Positions 51,617 to 60,741 are shown, counted from the stretch's first letter. The stretch is 64,000 nt of DNA from PALG01 sp964495885 (GCA_964495885.1 CAZBWO010000004.1:1-64000), one strand, 5' to 3'. Notes: generated by a model not told the origin, from the sequence alone. Made by a program: numbers and translations.

Positions 51617-51698
51617 TACCTTGGGTGGGAATCGAACCCACACTCCGTTAGGAACACGAGTTTGAGTCGTGCGCGTCTACCAATTCCGCCACCAAGGC
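51617..51698 (-). tRNA. tRNA-Leu (anticodon CAA)
   Basis: Minus-strand cloverleaf of about 82 nt. The acceptor GCCTTGG pairs with CCAAGGT (one G-T wobble) and has discriminator A. The D-arm begins TGGCGGAATTGG, the anticodon loop is CTCAAAC, a class II variable arm follows and the T-arm reads GGTTCGATTCC. CCA is not encoded. It decodes UUG. Confidence 0.96.
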
Positions 51699-51783
51699 TA
51701 ACGGGACGGCAAAAATAAACAAATAATTATAATTTGTTAGTAATTCGTCTTATCATTTTTACGAAAAATTGCTCCCAACCCTT

Positions 51784-51791
51784 TATTTTTG
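51784..51791 (+). promoter_or_regulatory. -7 element TATTTTTG of prs
   Basis: Exact match to TAnnTTTG, 21 bases before the prs ATG. Confidence 0.6.
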
Positions 51792-51812
51792 TAGCCATCT
51801 AAACTAATCAAC

Positions 51813-52754
51813 ATGTCTGCACCCATTCCGGAACCCAAAATTTTTGCCTGTAAACAAAGTCAACACCTCGCCAAAGATATCGCCAAAGCCTTTGGAATTT
51901 CATTAGGAAATGTCATCACCTCAACTTATAGTGATGGTGAATTTCAACCTTCTTTTGAAGAATCGGTTCGTGGAAGTAGGGTTTTCATCATTGGGTCTAC
52001 CTTCCCAAATAGTGATCATCTTATGGAAATGTTGTTGATGTTGGATGCTGCCAAAAGAGCCTCAGCTAGGCACATCACGGCAGTGCTCCCCTATTTTGGA
52101 TGGGCTAGGCAAGACCGAAAGGACAAACCCCGGGTTCCCATTGCCGCGAAATTGGTTGCCAAAATGTTGGAAACGGCTGGAGCTACTAGGATCATTACTA
52201 TGGATTTGCATGCAGACCAAATTCAAGGTTTTTTCGAAAAGCCAGTAGATCACCTTTTTGCTTCTACTATTTTCCTTCCGTATCTAAAAAAACTAAACCT
52301 AGACAACCTCACCATTGCTTCACCAGACATGGGAGGTTCCAAAAGGGCATATGCTTATTCCAAAGCGTTGGAGTGTGATGTGGTTATCTGTTACAAGCAA
52401 CGCGCAAAGGCAAATATCATATCGCACATGGAACTTATTGGCGATGTAGAAGGAAAAAACGTAGTATTGGCAGATGACATGGTTGATACTGCAGGAACAT
52501 TAACCAAAGCAGCCGACTTGATGATGGAGCGCGGCGCCAAAAGTGTACGGGCTATTTGCACCCATCCCATCCTTTCCGGAAATGCTTATGAACGTCTTGA
52601 AAATTCAAAGCTGGAAGAATTAATTGTGACAGATTCCATCCCGCTTCGGAAAGAGAGTTCCAAAATAAAAGTACTTACCTGTGCTCCCCTATTTGCCGAT
52701 GTCATGCTTCGGGTAAATGAGAACCGCTCTATTAGTTCTAAATTCCTAATGTAG
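51813..52754 (+). CDS. prs: Ribose-phosphate pyrophosphokinase
   Basis: Protein of 313 residues making PRPP from ribose 5-phosphate and ATP for nucleotide, His and Trp synthesis. RASARHITAVLPYFGWARQDRKD (about 90) is the ATP-binding loop region. TMDLHADQIQGFF (about 128) contains the conserved Asp-His, and VLADDMVDTAGTL (about 218) is the PRPP-binding motif. Length and motifs match the usual class I enzyme. A weak terminator follows. Confidence 0.97.
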   Translation: MSAPIPEPKIFACKQSQHLAKDIAKAFGISLGNVITSTYSDGEFQPSFEESVRGSRVFIIGSTFPNSDHLMEMLLMLDAAKRASARHITAVLPYFGWARQDRKDKPRVPIAAKLVAKMLETAGATRIITMDLHADQIQGFFEKPVDHLFASTIFLPYLKKLNLDNLTIASPDMGGSKRAYAYSKALECDVVICYKQRAKANIISHMELIGDVEGKNVVLADDMVDTAGTLTKAADLMMERGAKSVRAICTHPILSGNAYERLENSKLEELIVTDSIPLRKESSKIKVLTCAPLFADVMLRVNENRSISSKFLM

Positions 52755-52767
52755 GTATCCTTAAAAA

Positions 52768-52790
52768 ACCTGCTTTTCCGTAGGTCTTTT
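52768..52790 (+). terminator. Weak terminator after prs
   Basis: ACCTGC (52768-52773) and GTAGGT (52780-52785) form a six-pair stem with one wobble, followed by CTTTT only. Confidence 0.4.
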
Positions 52791-52802
52791 CAGAAAAAAA
52801 AC

Positions 52803-52810
52803 TACCTTTG
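52803..52810 (+). promoter_or_regulatory. -7 element TACCTTTG of rplY
   Basis: Exact match to TAnnTTTG, followed by a leader of about 50 bases before the ATG at 52863. Confidence 0.65.
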
Positions 52811-52862
52811 CAGCCGCTTTGGCTCAAAGCCAAGTGTTTTTATGTTTAATTAATCTATTACA

Positions 52863-53519
52863 ATGAAATCTATTACAATTAACGGATCCCAAAGAGAAAG
52901 CGTGGGCAAGGTGTCAACCAAAGCCTTACGTAATGCTGGAAAGGTCCCCTGCGTAATCTACGGAGGAGATACACCTATCCACTTTTCAGCAGATGAAATT
53001 GCCTTCAAAGACTTGGTGTACACTCCAGATGCACACACAGTTGTAATTGAATTGGAAGGCGGTGAGAAAATTGACTGTGTCCTTCAAGACATTCAATTTC
53101 ACCCAATAACAGACCGAATCCTTCACATGGACTTCTATCAAATTTTTGATGACAAGGAAGTAACTATGGAGATTCCTGTGAAAATCGTTGGAAACTCCAG
53201 AGGGGTGAAAAATGGTGGGGTACTTAGAATCGTGAACAGAAAACTTCGTGTGAAAGCCCTTCCAAAGGATTTGCCAGACTTTATTGAAGCAGACATTACC
53301 GAAATGCGTATTGGTCATAAAATGTATGTTTCTGCAATCGAACAAGAAGACTTCAAAATCATGCACCGTGACAATGCGGTAATTTGTCAAGTTAGAACTT
53401 CCCGTACAGCAATTGCTGATACTGAAGACGAAGACGAAGACGAAGATGGAGACGAAGGAGAAGCCGCTGCAGAAGGTGGTGAAGCAACCGAAGCTCCAGC
53501 TGCTGAAGCTCAAGAATAA
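52863..53519 (+). CDS. rplY: Ribosomal protein bL25 (CTC form)
   Basis: Protein of 218 residues binding 5S rRNA. The N-terminal L25 domain (about 1-90, with GKVSTKALRNAGKVPCVIYGG) is followed by the TL5/CTC C-terminal domain (about 95-180). A low-complexity acidic tail of about 35 residues (Glu, Asp, Ala, Gly) follows, as is common in Bacteroidota. The 52-base leader may allow regulation, but no clear structure was seen. Own promoter and strong terminator. Confidence 0.94.
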   Translation: MKSITINGSQRESVGKVSTKALRNAGKVPCVIYGGDTPIHFSADEIAFKDLVYTPDAHTVVIELEGGEKIDCVLQDIQFHPITDRILHMDFYQIFDDKEVTMEIPVKIVGNSRGVKNGGVLRIVNRKLRVKALPKDLPDFIEADITEMRIGHKMYVSAIEQEDFKIMHRDNAVICQVRTSRTAIADTEDEDEDEDGDEGEAAAEGGEATEAPAAEAQE

Positions 53520-53542
53520 ATTTTTCTTACAGAGAACATATG

Positions 53543-53578
53543 AAAGCATCCCTCAAATGGGATGCTTTTTTTATTTTT
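53543..53578 (+). terminator. Terminator of rplY
   Basis: AAAGCATCCC (53543-53552) pairs with GGGATGCTTT (53559-53568) and is followed by a T-run that merges into a TATTTTTA element. Confidence 0.9.
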
Positions 53579-53579
53579 A
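53572..53579 (+). promoter_or_regulatory. Possible -7 element TATTTTTA of pth
   Basis: One mismatch to TAnnTTTG inside the T-rich tail of the rplY terminator, 15 bases before the pth ATG. Confidence 0.35.
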
Positions 53580-53594
53580 CAGAAATATCATACC

Positions 53595-54227
53595 ATGTTT
53601 TGGTTGTTCAGAAAACTTTTTGCTTCCCAAGAAGAACGTGAGTATATTGAAGGAGATTCTATGAAAAAATTCTTGATTGTAGGGCTGGGAAATATTGGCC
53701 CAAAATATAGTAATACCCGTCACAATATAGGCTTCCAAATTTTGGATTACCTTGCCAACCAACATGAATTACCATGGGAAACGGCCAAATTGGGAGACAT
53801 TACGGTACACAAGAAAAAAGGTAGAAGTTTTCTTTTGTTGAAGCCAAGCACCTTTATGAACTTAAGTGGTAAGGCAGTAAAGTATTGGTTGGACAAGGAA
53901 AATATCCCCTTGGAAAACCTTTTGGTCATTACGGATGACCTAAACCTCCCCTTTGGAACCCTTCGAGTGAAAACCAAGGGAAGCGATGGCGGGCATAACG
54001 GACTTAAAGATATTCAGAACCAATTACAAACCACGCAGTATAACCGGTTTCGGTTTGGAATTGGAGATCGATTTTCCAAAGGAAGACAGGTAGATTATGT
54101 GTTAGGCGAGTGGAATGAAGATGAAACACAGGAACTGCCTGAAAGATTGGAAAAAGCCACTTCGGTTATTGAATCTTTCGGCCTTGCCGGAATCAAAAAT
54201 ACCATGAACACATTTAATGGCAAATAA
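53595..54227 (+). CDS. pth: Peptidyl-tRNA hydrolase
   Basis: Protein of 210 residues that frees tRNA from stalled peptidyl-tRNA. The core starts with MKKFLIVGLGNIGPKYSNTRHN, whose His is catalytic. PSTFMNLSG (about 90), DDLNLPFG (about 118) and GSDGGHNGLKDI (about 131) are the other family motifs. About 22 residues precede the core, as in other flavobacteria. Its last codons overlap the start of ribF by 11 bases, so the two are translationally coupled. Confidence 0.94.
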   Translation: MFWLFRKLFASQEEREYIEGDSMKKFLIVGLGNIGPKYSNTRHNIGFQILDYLANQHELPWETAKLGDITVHKKKGRSFLLLKPSTFMNLSGKAVKYWLDKENIPLENLLVITDDLNLPFGTLRVKTKGSDGGHNGLKDIQNQLQTTQYNRFRFGIGDRFSKGRQVDYVLGEWNEDETQELPERLEKATSVIESFGLAGIKNTMNTFNGK

Positions 54228-55158
54228 ATTGAAAGAACACAAGTCTGCAGCTTCCTTTTCCGCTTCCAGAAATACCGTAGTAACCATTGGTACTTTTGAT
54301 GGGGTTCATTTGGGCCACAAAGCCATTCTCAAACGGTTGGTTGAAACGGCACAAAAGGAACATCTGGAATCTGTCTTACTTACTTTTTTCCCTCACCCTA
54401 GGATGGTCCTTCAAAAGGATAGCGATCTTAAATTATTAAATACCCTTCCTGAAAAAAAAGCCCTTTTGGAAGAACTTGGAGTAGACCATATCGTGGTACA
54501 ACCCTTTACAAGAGAGTTCTCCCGTTTAAATGCGGTGGAATACGTGAGGGATATTTTAGTACATCAGTTGAAAGCCAAAAAGATTATCATTGGGTATGAC
54601 CACCGCTTCGGAAGAAACCGTACTGCCAATATTGATGACCTGAAGGAGTTTGGGGAAGTATACGACTTTGTTGTGGAAGAAATCTCTGCAAAGGAACTGG
54701 ACGATGTAACCATAAGTTCTACAAAAATTAGAAATGCCCTTTCCGAAGGAGCCATTGAAACGGCCAATAACTATTTGGGATATTCCTACCAACTTCACGG
54801 AACCGTAGTAAAAGGAAAAAGCTTGGGAAAAACAATTTCCTATCCTACCGCCAACCTTAAAGTATCGGTATCCTATAAGCTCATCCCTAAAAACGGCGTG
54901 TATCTTACCAAAGTTTATATTGCTAACGAAACCCATTACGGACTTACCAGTATAGGAACCAATCCAACAGTTGGTGGCACTTCCCAAACGATTGAAACCT
55001 TTATCTTGGATTTTGAAAAAGACCTCTACGGAAAAGAACTTACCATAGAGTTTATCCATTTTATAAGGGATGAATTGGTCTTTGAAAACATGGAGGCCCT
55101 CAAAAAGGCAATTCATGAAGATGAAAAACATGCACGAAGTTATCTTGCAAAACAATGA
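54217..55158 (+). CDS. ribF: Bifunctional riboflavin kinase / FAD synthetase
   Basis: Protein of 313 residues making FMN and FAD. The N-terminal nucleotidyltransferase domain has VVTIGTFDGVHLGHKAIL (about 20-38). The C-terminal kinase domain has GTVVKGKSLGKTISYPTANL (about 195), whose PTAN motif binds riboflavin and ATP. The ATG lies within pth. The HTTM gene begins on its last codons (ATGATG overlap), so pth, ribF and HTTM are one unit. Confidence 0.94.
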   Translation: MANKLKEHKSAASFSASRNTVVTIGTFDGVHLGHKAILKRLVETAQKEHLESVLLTFFPHPRMVLQKDSDLKLLNTLPEKKALLEELGVDHIVVQPFTREFSRLNAVEYVRDILVHQLKAKKIIIGYDHRFGRNRTANIDDLKEFGEVYDFVVEEISAKELDDVTISSTKIRNALSEGAIETANNYLGYSYQLHGTVVKGKSLGKTISYPTANLKVSVSYKLIPKNGVYLTKVYIANETHYGLTSIGTNPTVGGTSQTIETFILDFEKDLYGKELTIEFIHFIRDELVFENMEALKKAIHEDEKHARSYLAKQ

Positions 55159-56477
55159 TGCAATGGCTATTTAAAAGAGTAGATAATACAGGACTGGCCC
55201 TTTGGCGTATAGCTTTTGGACTCCTCATTACCATTGAAGCATTTGGCGCAATTGCAACCGGATGGGTAAAAACGGTCTTGGTTGAACCGCAGTTTACCTT
55301 CAACTTTATTGGTTTTGACTTTTTACAACCCCTCCCCGGAAATGGAATGTACTTCTATTTCGTATTGATGGGAATCTTCGGGATAGGCGTGATGCTGGGA
55401 TACAAATACCGATGGAGCATGGCAGCCTACGCCCTTATGTGGACTTGCGTATATCTCATGCAAAAAAGCGCCTACAACAACCATTATTATCTTATGATGC
55501 TGCTCTGCTGGTTAATGGTTTTGTTACCTGCAAATAGATACCTTTCATTGGATGCCAGAAATCCTGCAATAAAAAAATTGCATATGCCACATTGGGTGAA
55601 AGTGGTTTTTATTACACAAGTGTGGATTGTATTCACTTATGCCGCTGTTGCAAAAATATATCCACAATGGTTAGACGGGACAGCACCAGCCCTTTTCATG
55701 AAAGGCAAAAAAGACTACTGGCTCATTGGCGAATTTCTACAACAGCAATGGGTTCATTATAGCATTGCCTATTTTGGGATTTTATTTGATTTGCTCATCA
55801 TTCCATTATTACTTTGGAAAAAAACACGCGTTTTTGGATTTCTACTTTCCTTGTTTTTTCATCTGTTCAACTCCATTGTATTTCAAATAGGGATCTTTCC
55901 CTACATGAGCATTGCGTTCGCTTTTTTCTTTTTCTCTTCGGAAACACTTATCAAACGTTTCAGGTTGAGACGTGAGGTATATACTTCTGAAATTGTTTCA
56001 ATTCCTTCATGGAAATCGTTGGGAATTACTTTGTTCAGCCTCTATTTCATTTTTCAAATTGCATTACCACTTCGGCACTGGTTTATAAAAGACAATGTAC
56101 TTTGGACGGAAGAAGGGCATCGCCTAAGCTGGCGTATGATGCTTCGCACCCGTACCGGCCTGCTCAACTTTTGGGTAGAGGATAAAGCTACAGGGGAACG
56201 GTATAATTATCCCTATCAAACATTACTTTCCAAAAAACAATTTAGAAATGTACGATCTAAACCAGATTTTATTTGGCAAATGGCACAGCGAATTCATAAA
56301 ATCGAAGCTGAAAAAGGAAAGGACGTTGCTGTATTTGTGGATTGTAAAGTAAAAATTAATGGTGGGGAGTTCCATGAATTTATCAATCCGAAGGTAGACC
56401 TCACAGCAGAACCTTGGCAACCATTTTCACATCACGAATGGATTTTGCCTTCCCCTTCATTCGAAACAAAAAAATAG
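55155..56477 (+). CDS. HTTM (vitamin-K-carboxylase-like) membrane protein
   Basis: Protein of 440 residues. Several membrane helices (about 15-260) form the HTTM domain (NTGLALWRIAFGLLITIEAF at the start, YNNHYYLMMLLCWLMVLLPANRYLSLD around 115-140). A soluble C-terminal part has HRLSWRMMLRTRTGLLNF (about 320). The family is related to vitamin-K-dependent gamma-glutamyl carboxylase, but in bacteria the substrate is unknown; I cannot confirm the carboxylase lysine. It overlaps ribF, which makes flavin cofactors, and runs up to the serS promoter. Confidence 0.85.
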   Translation: MMQWLFKRVDNTGLALWRIAFGLLITIEAFGAIATGWVKTVLVEPQFTFNFIGFDFLQPLPGNGMYFYFVLMGIFGIGVMLGYKYRWSMAAYALMWTCVYLMQKSAYNNHYYLMMLLCWLMVLLPANRYLSLDARNPAIKKLHMPHWVKVVFITQVWIVFTYAAVAKIYPQWLDGTAPALFMKGKKDYWLIGEFLQQQWVHYSIAYFGILFDLLIIPLLLWKKTRVFGFLLSLFFHLFNSIVFQIGIFPYMSIAFAFFFFSSETLIKRFRLRREVYTSEIVSIPSWKSLGITLFSLYFIFQIALPLRHWFIKDNVLWTEEGHRLSWRMMLRTRTGLLNFWVEDKATGERYNYPYQTLLSKKQFRNVRSKPDFIWQMAQRIHKIEAEKGKDVAVFVDCKVKINGGEFHEFINPKVDLTAEPWQPFSHHEWILPSPSFETKK

Positions 56478-56499
56478 CATCCAAAGGCGTCATTTTTGC

Positions 56500-56507
56500 T
56501 ACCTTTG
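56500..56507 (+). promoter_or_regulatory. -7 element TACCTTTG of serS
   Basis: Exact match to TAnnTTTG, 23 bases before the serS ATG at 56531, within the open frame that extends upstream. Confidence 0.65.
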
Positions 56508-56530
56508 CAGTTCCAAAAACTAAAGAACGC

Positions 56531-57805
56531 ATGCTACAGGTAAGCAACATTCGTGAAAATAAAGAGCAATATATCAAAGCCCTTGGCAAAAGAGGCTTGG
56601 ATGCCGAGAAATTACTCAACGAAATACTTGAATTAGATGAAAACCGCAGAAATGCGCAAGCAACATTAGATGAAACCCTTGCGCAGCTGAATACCTACTC
56701 CAAGGAAATTGGACAATTGTATAAAAACGGAGAAGTTGAAAAAGCGAATGAGCTGAAAGAAAAAACAAGCACCCTTAAAACAGCATCCCAAGACCTGAAG
56801 GAGCAAATGACAGAAACAGCTTCAAAACTGGAAGAGCTGCTTTATACCTTGCCCAATATTCCAAATGAGTTGGTTCCTGCCGGAAGCGATGAGAATGACA
56901 ATGAGGAAGTTTTTAGGGAAGGTTACATCCCTGTACTGGATCAAGAAGCACTCCCGCATTGGGAATTGGCAAAAAAATATGACCTCATCGATTTTGAACT
57001 TGGGGTAAAGATCACAGGGGCAGGTTTTCCTGTATATAAAGGAAAGGGAGCAAAGCTTCAAAGAGCACTTATCACCTATTTTTTGGACAAAAACACCGAA
57101 GCTGGTTACACAGAATTTCAAGTACCCCATATGGTAAATGAAGCCTCTGGCTACGGAACAGGACAACTTCCAGATAAGGAAGGACAAATGTATGTGATTA
57201 ATGAAGAGCAGCCTTTTTATCTTATCCCAACCGCTGAAGTTCCTATTACCAACATGTTTCGGGATGAACTACTCCCACACAACCAACTTCCTATTGCCTG
57301 TACGGGATACACACCTTGTTTCAGAAGGGAAGCAGGAAGTTATGGAGCACATGTACGTGGGTTGAATCGCTTACATCAATTTGATAAAGTAGAAATTGTT
57401 CGTATTGAACATCCAGATAATAGCTATGCTGCCCTAGACAATATGGTTGATCATGTGAAAGGCATCCTGAAAGAACTTCAACTCCCCTACCGTATTCTAA
57501 GGCTTTGCGGAGGAGATTTAGGGTTTACTTCTGCCCTCACGTATGATTTTGAAGTATTCTCTACTGCACAAGACCGCTGGCTGGAAATTTCTTCCGTTTC
57601 AAATTTTGAAAGCTTTCAAGCCAACAGATTAAAATTACGTTTCAAAGACACCGACGGAAAAAACAAACTAGCCCACACCTTGAATGGTAGTTCCTTGGCG
57701 CTTCCTAGGGTGATGGCTGGAATATTGGAAAATTACCAGACTCCCCAAGGTATTAAAATTCCAGAGGTTTTGGTTCCTTATTGTGGTTTTGACTTGATAG
57801 ACTAA
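56531..57805 (+). CDS. serS: Seryl-tRNA synthetase
   Basis: Class II synthetase of 424 residues. The N-terminal coiled-coil arm (about 25-105) binds the long variable arm of tRNA-Ser. The catalytic domain has motif 2, TPCFRREAGSYGAHVRGLNRLHQFDKVE (around 260-287), and motif 3, LNGSSLALPRVMAGILENYQ (about 385). The ATG at 56531 gives the normal family start MLQVSNIRENKEQYI; the frame stays open upstream into the HTTM gene but with a -7 element between. A cognate tRNA-Ser is at 10896. Confidence 0.96.
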   Translation: MLQVSNIRENKEQYIKALGKRGLDAEKLLNEILELDENRRNAQATLDETLAQLNTYSKEIGQLYKNGEVEKANELKEKTSTLKTASQDLKEQMTETASKLEELLYTLPNIPNELVPAGSDENDNEEVFREGYIPVLDQEALPHWELAKKYDLIDFELGVKITGAGFPVYKGKGAKLQRALITYFLDKNTEAGYTEFQVPHMVNEASGYGTGQLPDKEGQMYVINEEQPFYLIPTAEVPITNMFRDELLPHNQLPIACTGYTPCFRREAGSYGAHVRGLNRLHQFDKVEIVRIEHPDNSYAALDNMVDHVKGILKELQLPYRILRLCGGDLGFTSALTYDFEVFSTAQDRWLEISSVSNFESFQANRLKLRFKDTDGKNKLAHTLNGSSLALPRVMAGILENYQTPQGIKIPEVLVPYCGFDLID

Positions 57806-57857
57806 TCCCTCCTTGCGGAAAGGCATGAACTTTGTTGGTATTTACAGTCAACAAAGG

Positions 57858-57865
57858 TATCTTTA
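57858..57865 (+). promoter_or_regulatory. -7-like element TATCTTTA of the TPR-rsmA-mgtE unit
   Basis: One mismatch to TAnnTTTG, four bases before the ATG at 57870. A TTTG 23 bases upstream (57831-57834) could be the -33 element. Confidence 0.5.
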
Positions 57866-57869
57866 TCCC

Positions 57870-59651
57870 ATGCGCACAATTCTCTTGATAGGGTTTTTAT
57901 GTTGGAGCTTTATAGCAAGCGCCCAAAATGATTTATTGGCTAAAAATTATTTTGACCAAGGCGAATTTGAAAAAGCACTTTCCATTTATAAAAAGTTAGT
58001 CCGCCAGAATCCCGGACACACCCGTTATATCATAGATTTGGTAAAAACACATCAGCAACTGGAGCAATTTCAGGAAGCAGAAACTACCCTAAAAGATTTT
58101 TTGGAAAGCCGAAGGGGACTCCCACAACTCTTTGTAGAATTAGGCTATAACTATGCTCTTCAGAAAAAGGATAGTCTGGCAAAGGAAAACTATCAGATAG
58201 CCATTGACTTTGTAAAGGAAAGGCCTTTGTACGCCTACAATATTGGCAAGGCTTTTACGGAATATAGTCTGTTGGATGAAGCCGTAAAAACGTATGAATT
58301 GGCCATGGAAATGGACCCCTCCCGAAGTTACCACGCCCAATTGGCCCAGATTTATGGAGAGCAGGGAAAACTTGGGAAAATGTTTGAAATGTACTTAGAT
58401 CTTATTCAAACAAATCCGTCCTACACCGCTACCATAAAGCGAAACCTGAGTAGGTATATCACAGAAGACCCTTCCAATGAATCCAATGAAATGCTTCGGA
58501 AAGCCTTGCTGAAAAAATTACAGCAAGACCCAGATGTCGTATATAACAATCTTCTGAGCTGGCTTTTTGTACAACAAAAAGATTTCAAAAAAGCATTTAT
58601 GCAGGAAAAGGCAATCTACGTTCGTCAAGGTGGCGGACTCTCCTCTTTAATGGATTTAGGGGTTATTGCTATGGATGAAGGTTATTATGAAGATGCTACT
58701 GAAATTCTAGAATTTATTATTGAAAAAGCAGATAGGCCTTCCGTTAAACTTGGGGCACATCAACTACAACTGCAGATGAAGCTTCAATTGGCTTCGGAAG
58801 AAGACTACCCAAAAATAGATGAAGAATTCAAAGAACTCATTGAAGCTTTTGGGGATGACAATGAAACCTATCTTCTTCAGATAGATTACAATGATTTTCT
58901 CGCGTTTCGCTATCGAAAAAAAGAAATGGCCATTCAGAATCTTAAGGAATTGGCCAAAAAACAACTTTCGGTTTATCAAGAAGCAAGAATCAAAATGAAG
59001 TTGGCAGATATATTGGTCTTTGATGAAAAATTTAATGAAGCACTTATTTATTATTCGCAAATTCAGAATAAGATAAAGAATGATGTTTTGGCGCAGGAAG
59101 CGCGATTTAAGGTAGCAAGAACCAGTTATTTCAAAGGAGATTTTGAGTGGGCGCAAACACAACTGGACGTCTTGAAAAAATCGGCTTCGCAGCTTATTGC
59201 CAATGACGCCATGCAATTAAGTCTGATGATTCGGGACAATTCATTGGAAGACTCTACCCAAACCGCGCTTAAAAAATTTGCCAAAGCAGATTTAAGGGAC
59301 CTTCAGCATGAATACAGCAAAGCCTTGGAAATCCTTAATGAAATTCTCACCCAACACAAAGGGGAGAAGATTGAAGATGAAACCCTCCTGAAATTGGGTA
59401 AGATTTATGAGAAAAGAAAGGAATTTCAAAAAGCTGCAAATGCCTATGCCCAACTTATCGAATTTTACAATGACGATATCCTAGCAGATGACGCACACTA
59501 TTTTTTAGCACAGCTCTACGAAAACCAATTACAGCAGCCCGATAAGGCTAAGGAATTATATGAACAAATCATCTTCAATTTTGAAGATAGTATTTATTTT
59601 GTGGAAGCAAGAAAACACTACAGATCCCTTCGCGGGGATGAAATCAATTAA
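57870..59651 (+). CDS. Exported TPR-repeat protein
   Basis: Protein of 593 residues. A signal peptide (about 1-19, ending FIASAQ) is followed by tetratricopeptide repeats over most of the length, e.g. NYFDQGEFEKALSIYKKLVR (about 25-45), APYAQLI-type helices near the C-terminus and DKAKELYEQIIFNF (about 562). It probably works as a periplasmic or outer-membrane scaffold in envelope assembly; the partner is not known. The ATG at 57870 is chosen because the 19 residues before it read through the promoter. It leads a dense unit ending in the LuxR-type gene. Confidence 0.85.
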   Translation: MRTILLIGFLCWSFIASAQNDLLAKNYFDQGEFEKALSIYKKLVRQNPGHTRYIIDLVKTHQQLEQFQEAETTLKDFLESRRGLPQLFVELGYNYALQKKDSLAKENYQIAIDFVKERPLYAYNIGKAFTEYSLLDEAVKTYELAMEMDPSRSYHAQLAQIYGEQGKLGKMFEMYLDLIQTNPSYTATIKRNLSRYITEDPSNESNEMLRKALLKKLQQDPDVVYNNLLSWLFVQQKDFKKAFMQEKAIYVRQGGGLSSLMDLGVIAMDEGYYEDATEILEFIIEKADRPSVKLGAHQLQLQMKLQLASEEDYPKIDEEFKELIEAFGDDNETYLLQIDYNDFLAFRYRKKEMAIQNLKELAKKQLSVYQEARIKMKLADILVFDEKFNEALIYYSQIQNKIKNDVLAQEARFKVARTSYFKGDFEWAQTQLDVLKKSASQLIANDAMQLSLMIRDNSLEDSTQTALKKFAKADLRDLQHEYSKALEILNEILTQHKGEKIEDETLLKLGKIYEKRKEFQKAANAYAQLIEFYNDDILADDAHYFLAQLYENQLQQPDKAKELYEQIIFNFEDSIYFVEARKHYRSLRGDEIN

Positions 59652-59653
59652 GC

Positions 59654-59965
59654 ATGTATATCTATAATGTAACCATTAATATAGAGGAAAGTGTTCATGA
59701 AGCATGGGTAGAATGGATGAAATCTGAACATATTCCCGCCATGTTAGCGACTGGAAAATTCAACAATGCCTTAATGACCCGGGTGCAGGTAGAAGAAGAA
59801 ATGGGCGGTATCACCTATTCCATTCAGTATAGAACCGACAGTAAGGAAACCCTTAAGCGTTACTTAGAAGAAGATGCTGAAACCCTTAGAGCGCAAAGCG
59901 CCCCATTTGCAGGAAAATTTGTGGCTTTCCGCACCGAATTGGAAGTAATTCATGAATTGTCATGA
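59654..59965 (+). CDS. DUF4286-family protein
   Basis: Small protein of 103 residues, starting MYIYNVTINIEESVHEAWVE, with a ferredoxin-like beta-alpha-beta pattern as in DUF4286. Function unknown. It lies two bases after the TPR gene and overlaps rsmA by four bases, so it is made with both. Confidence 0.85.
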   Translation: MYIYNVTINIEESVHEAWVEWMKSEHIPAMLATGKFNNALMTRVQVEEEMGGITYSIQYRTDSKETLKRYLEEDAETLRAQSAPFAGKFVAFRTELEVIHELS

Positions 59966-60741
59966 AATCTGTTCGAGCTAAAAAACACCTAGGCCAACAT
60001 TTTTTACACGATGAGGGTATTGCCGAAAAAATTGGCAACACCCTTACCTTAGAAGGATACCAAAATGTACTTGAAATTGGTCCCGGCATGGGCATCCTAA
60101 CCAAATATTTACTACAAAAAGACATCAAACTTAGTGTGATGGATGTAGATGCGGAATCCATTGCCTATTTGCAAGAACATTATCCTCTTGACGATTTTTC
60201 AATCATTGAAGGTGATTTTCTAAAGTATGACCTTTCACAACTTTTTGGGGAATCGCCCTTCGCCATCACTGGAAATTTTCCCTATAACATTTCTTCCCAA
60301 ATCGTTTTTAAAACCTTGGAGTGGCGCCATCAAATCCCAGAGTTCACGGGGATGTTTCAAAAGGAAGTGGCACAACGTATTTGTGAACCCCCTGGCAGTA
60401 AAACCTACGGAATCCTTTCGGTATTGGTACAGGCTTTTTACGATGCAGAATACCTTTTCACCGTAAAACCAGGTGCTTTTTCCCCACCACCAAAAGTAGA
60501 TAGCGGGGTCTTACGACTACAAAGAAAGGAAGACAAAAAACTTCCTTGTGATGAAGTGCTGTTCTTCAAAATTGTGAAAACGGCTTTCCAACAACGAAGA
60601 AAAACCATATGGAATAGTTTAAAAAGCTTCGGAATCTCCCAAAAACTAAAAGAAGATACTATCTTTACGCAGCGACCCGAGCAACTTTCTGTTCAGGATT
60701 TCATAAAGCTCACCCAAAAACTGGAAAACGATGGCATTTGA
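59962..60741 (+). CDS. rsmA: 16S rRNA (adenine1518/1519-N6) dimethyltransferase
   Basis: Protein of 259 residues (KsgA) that dimethylates two adenosines near the 3' end of 16S rRNA. The SAM-binding motif is VLEIGPGMGILTKYLL (about 35) and the catalytic motif NFPYNISSQ (about 108; most family members have NLPYNIS). KHLGQHFLHD at the N-terminus is conserved. It overlaps DUF4286 and mgtE (11 bases) on the two sides. Confidence 0.96.
   Translation: MKSVRAKKHLGQHFLHDEGIAEKIGNTLTLEGYQNVLEIGPGMGILTKYLLQKDIKLSVMDVDAESIAYLQEHYPLDDFSIIEGDFLKYDLSQLFGESPFAITGNFPYNISSQIVFKTLEWRHQIPEFTGMFQKEVAQRICEPPGSKTYGILSVLVQAFYDAEYLFTVKPGAFSPPPKVDSGVLRLQRKEDKKLPCDEVLFFKIVKTAFQQRRKTIWNSLKSFGISQKLKEDTIFTQRPEQLSVQDFIKLTQKLENDGI

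Noticed and set aside
52986..53549. 187-codon minus-strand frame opposite rplY
   Set aside because: Antisense shadow of a strongly conserved ribosomal protein gene, Phe/Val-rich as expected from complementary codons.
54556..55155. 199-codon minus-strand frame opposite ribF
   Set aside because: Antisense shadow of ribF with no start context or family match.
56414..56530. N-terminal extension of serS
   Set aside because: Overlaps the end of the HTTM gene and contains an exact -7 element; the family start is at 56531.
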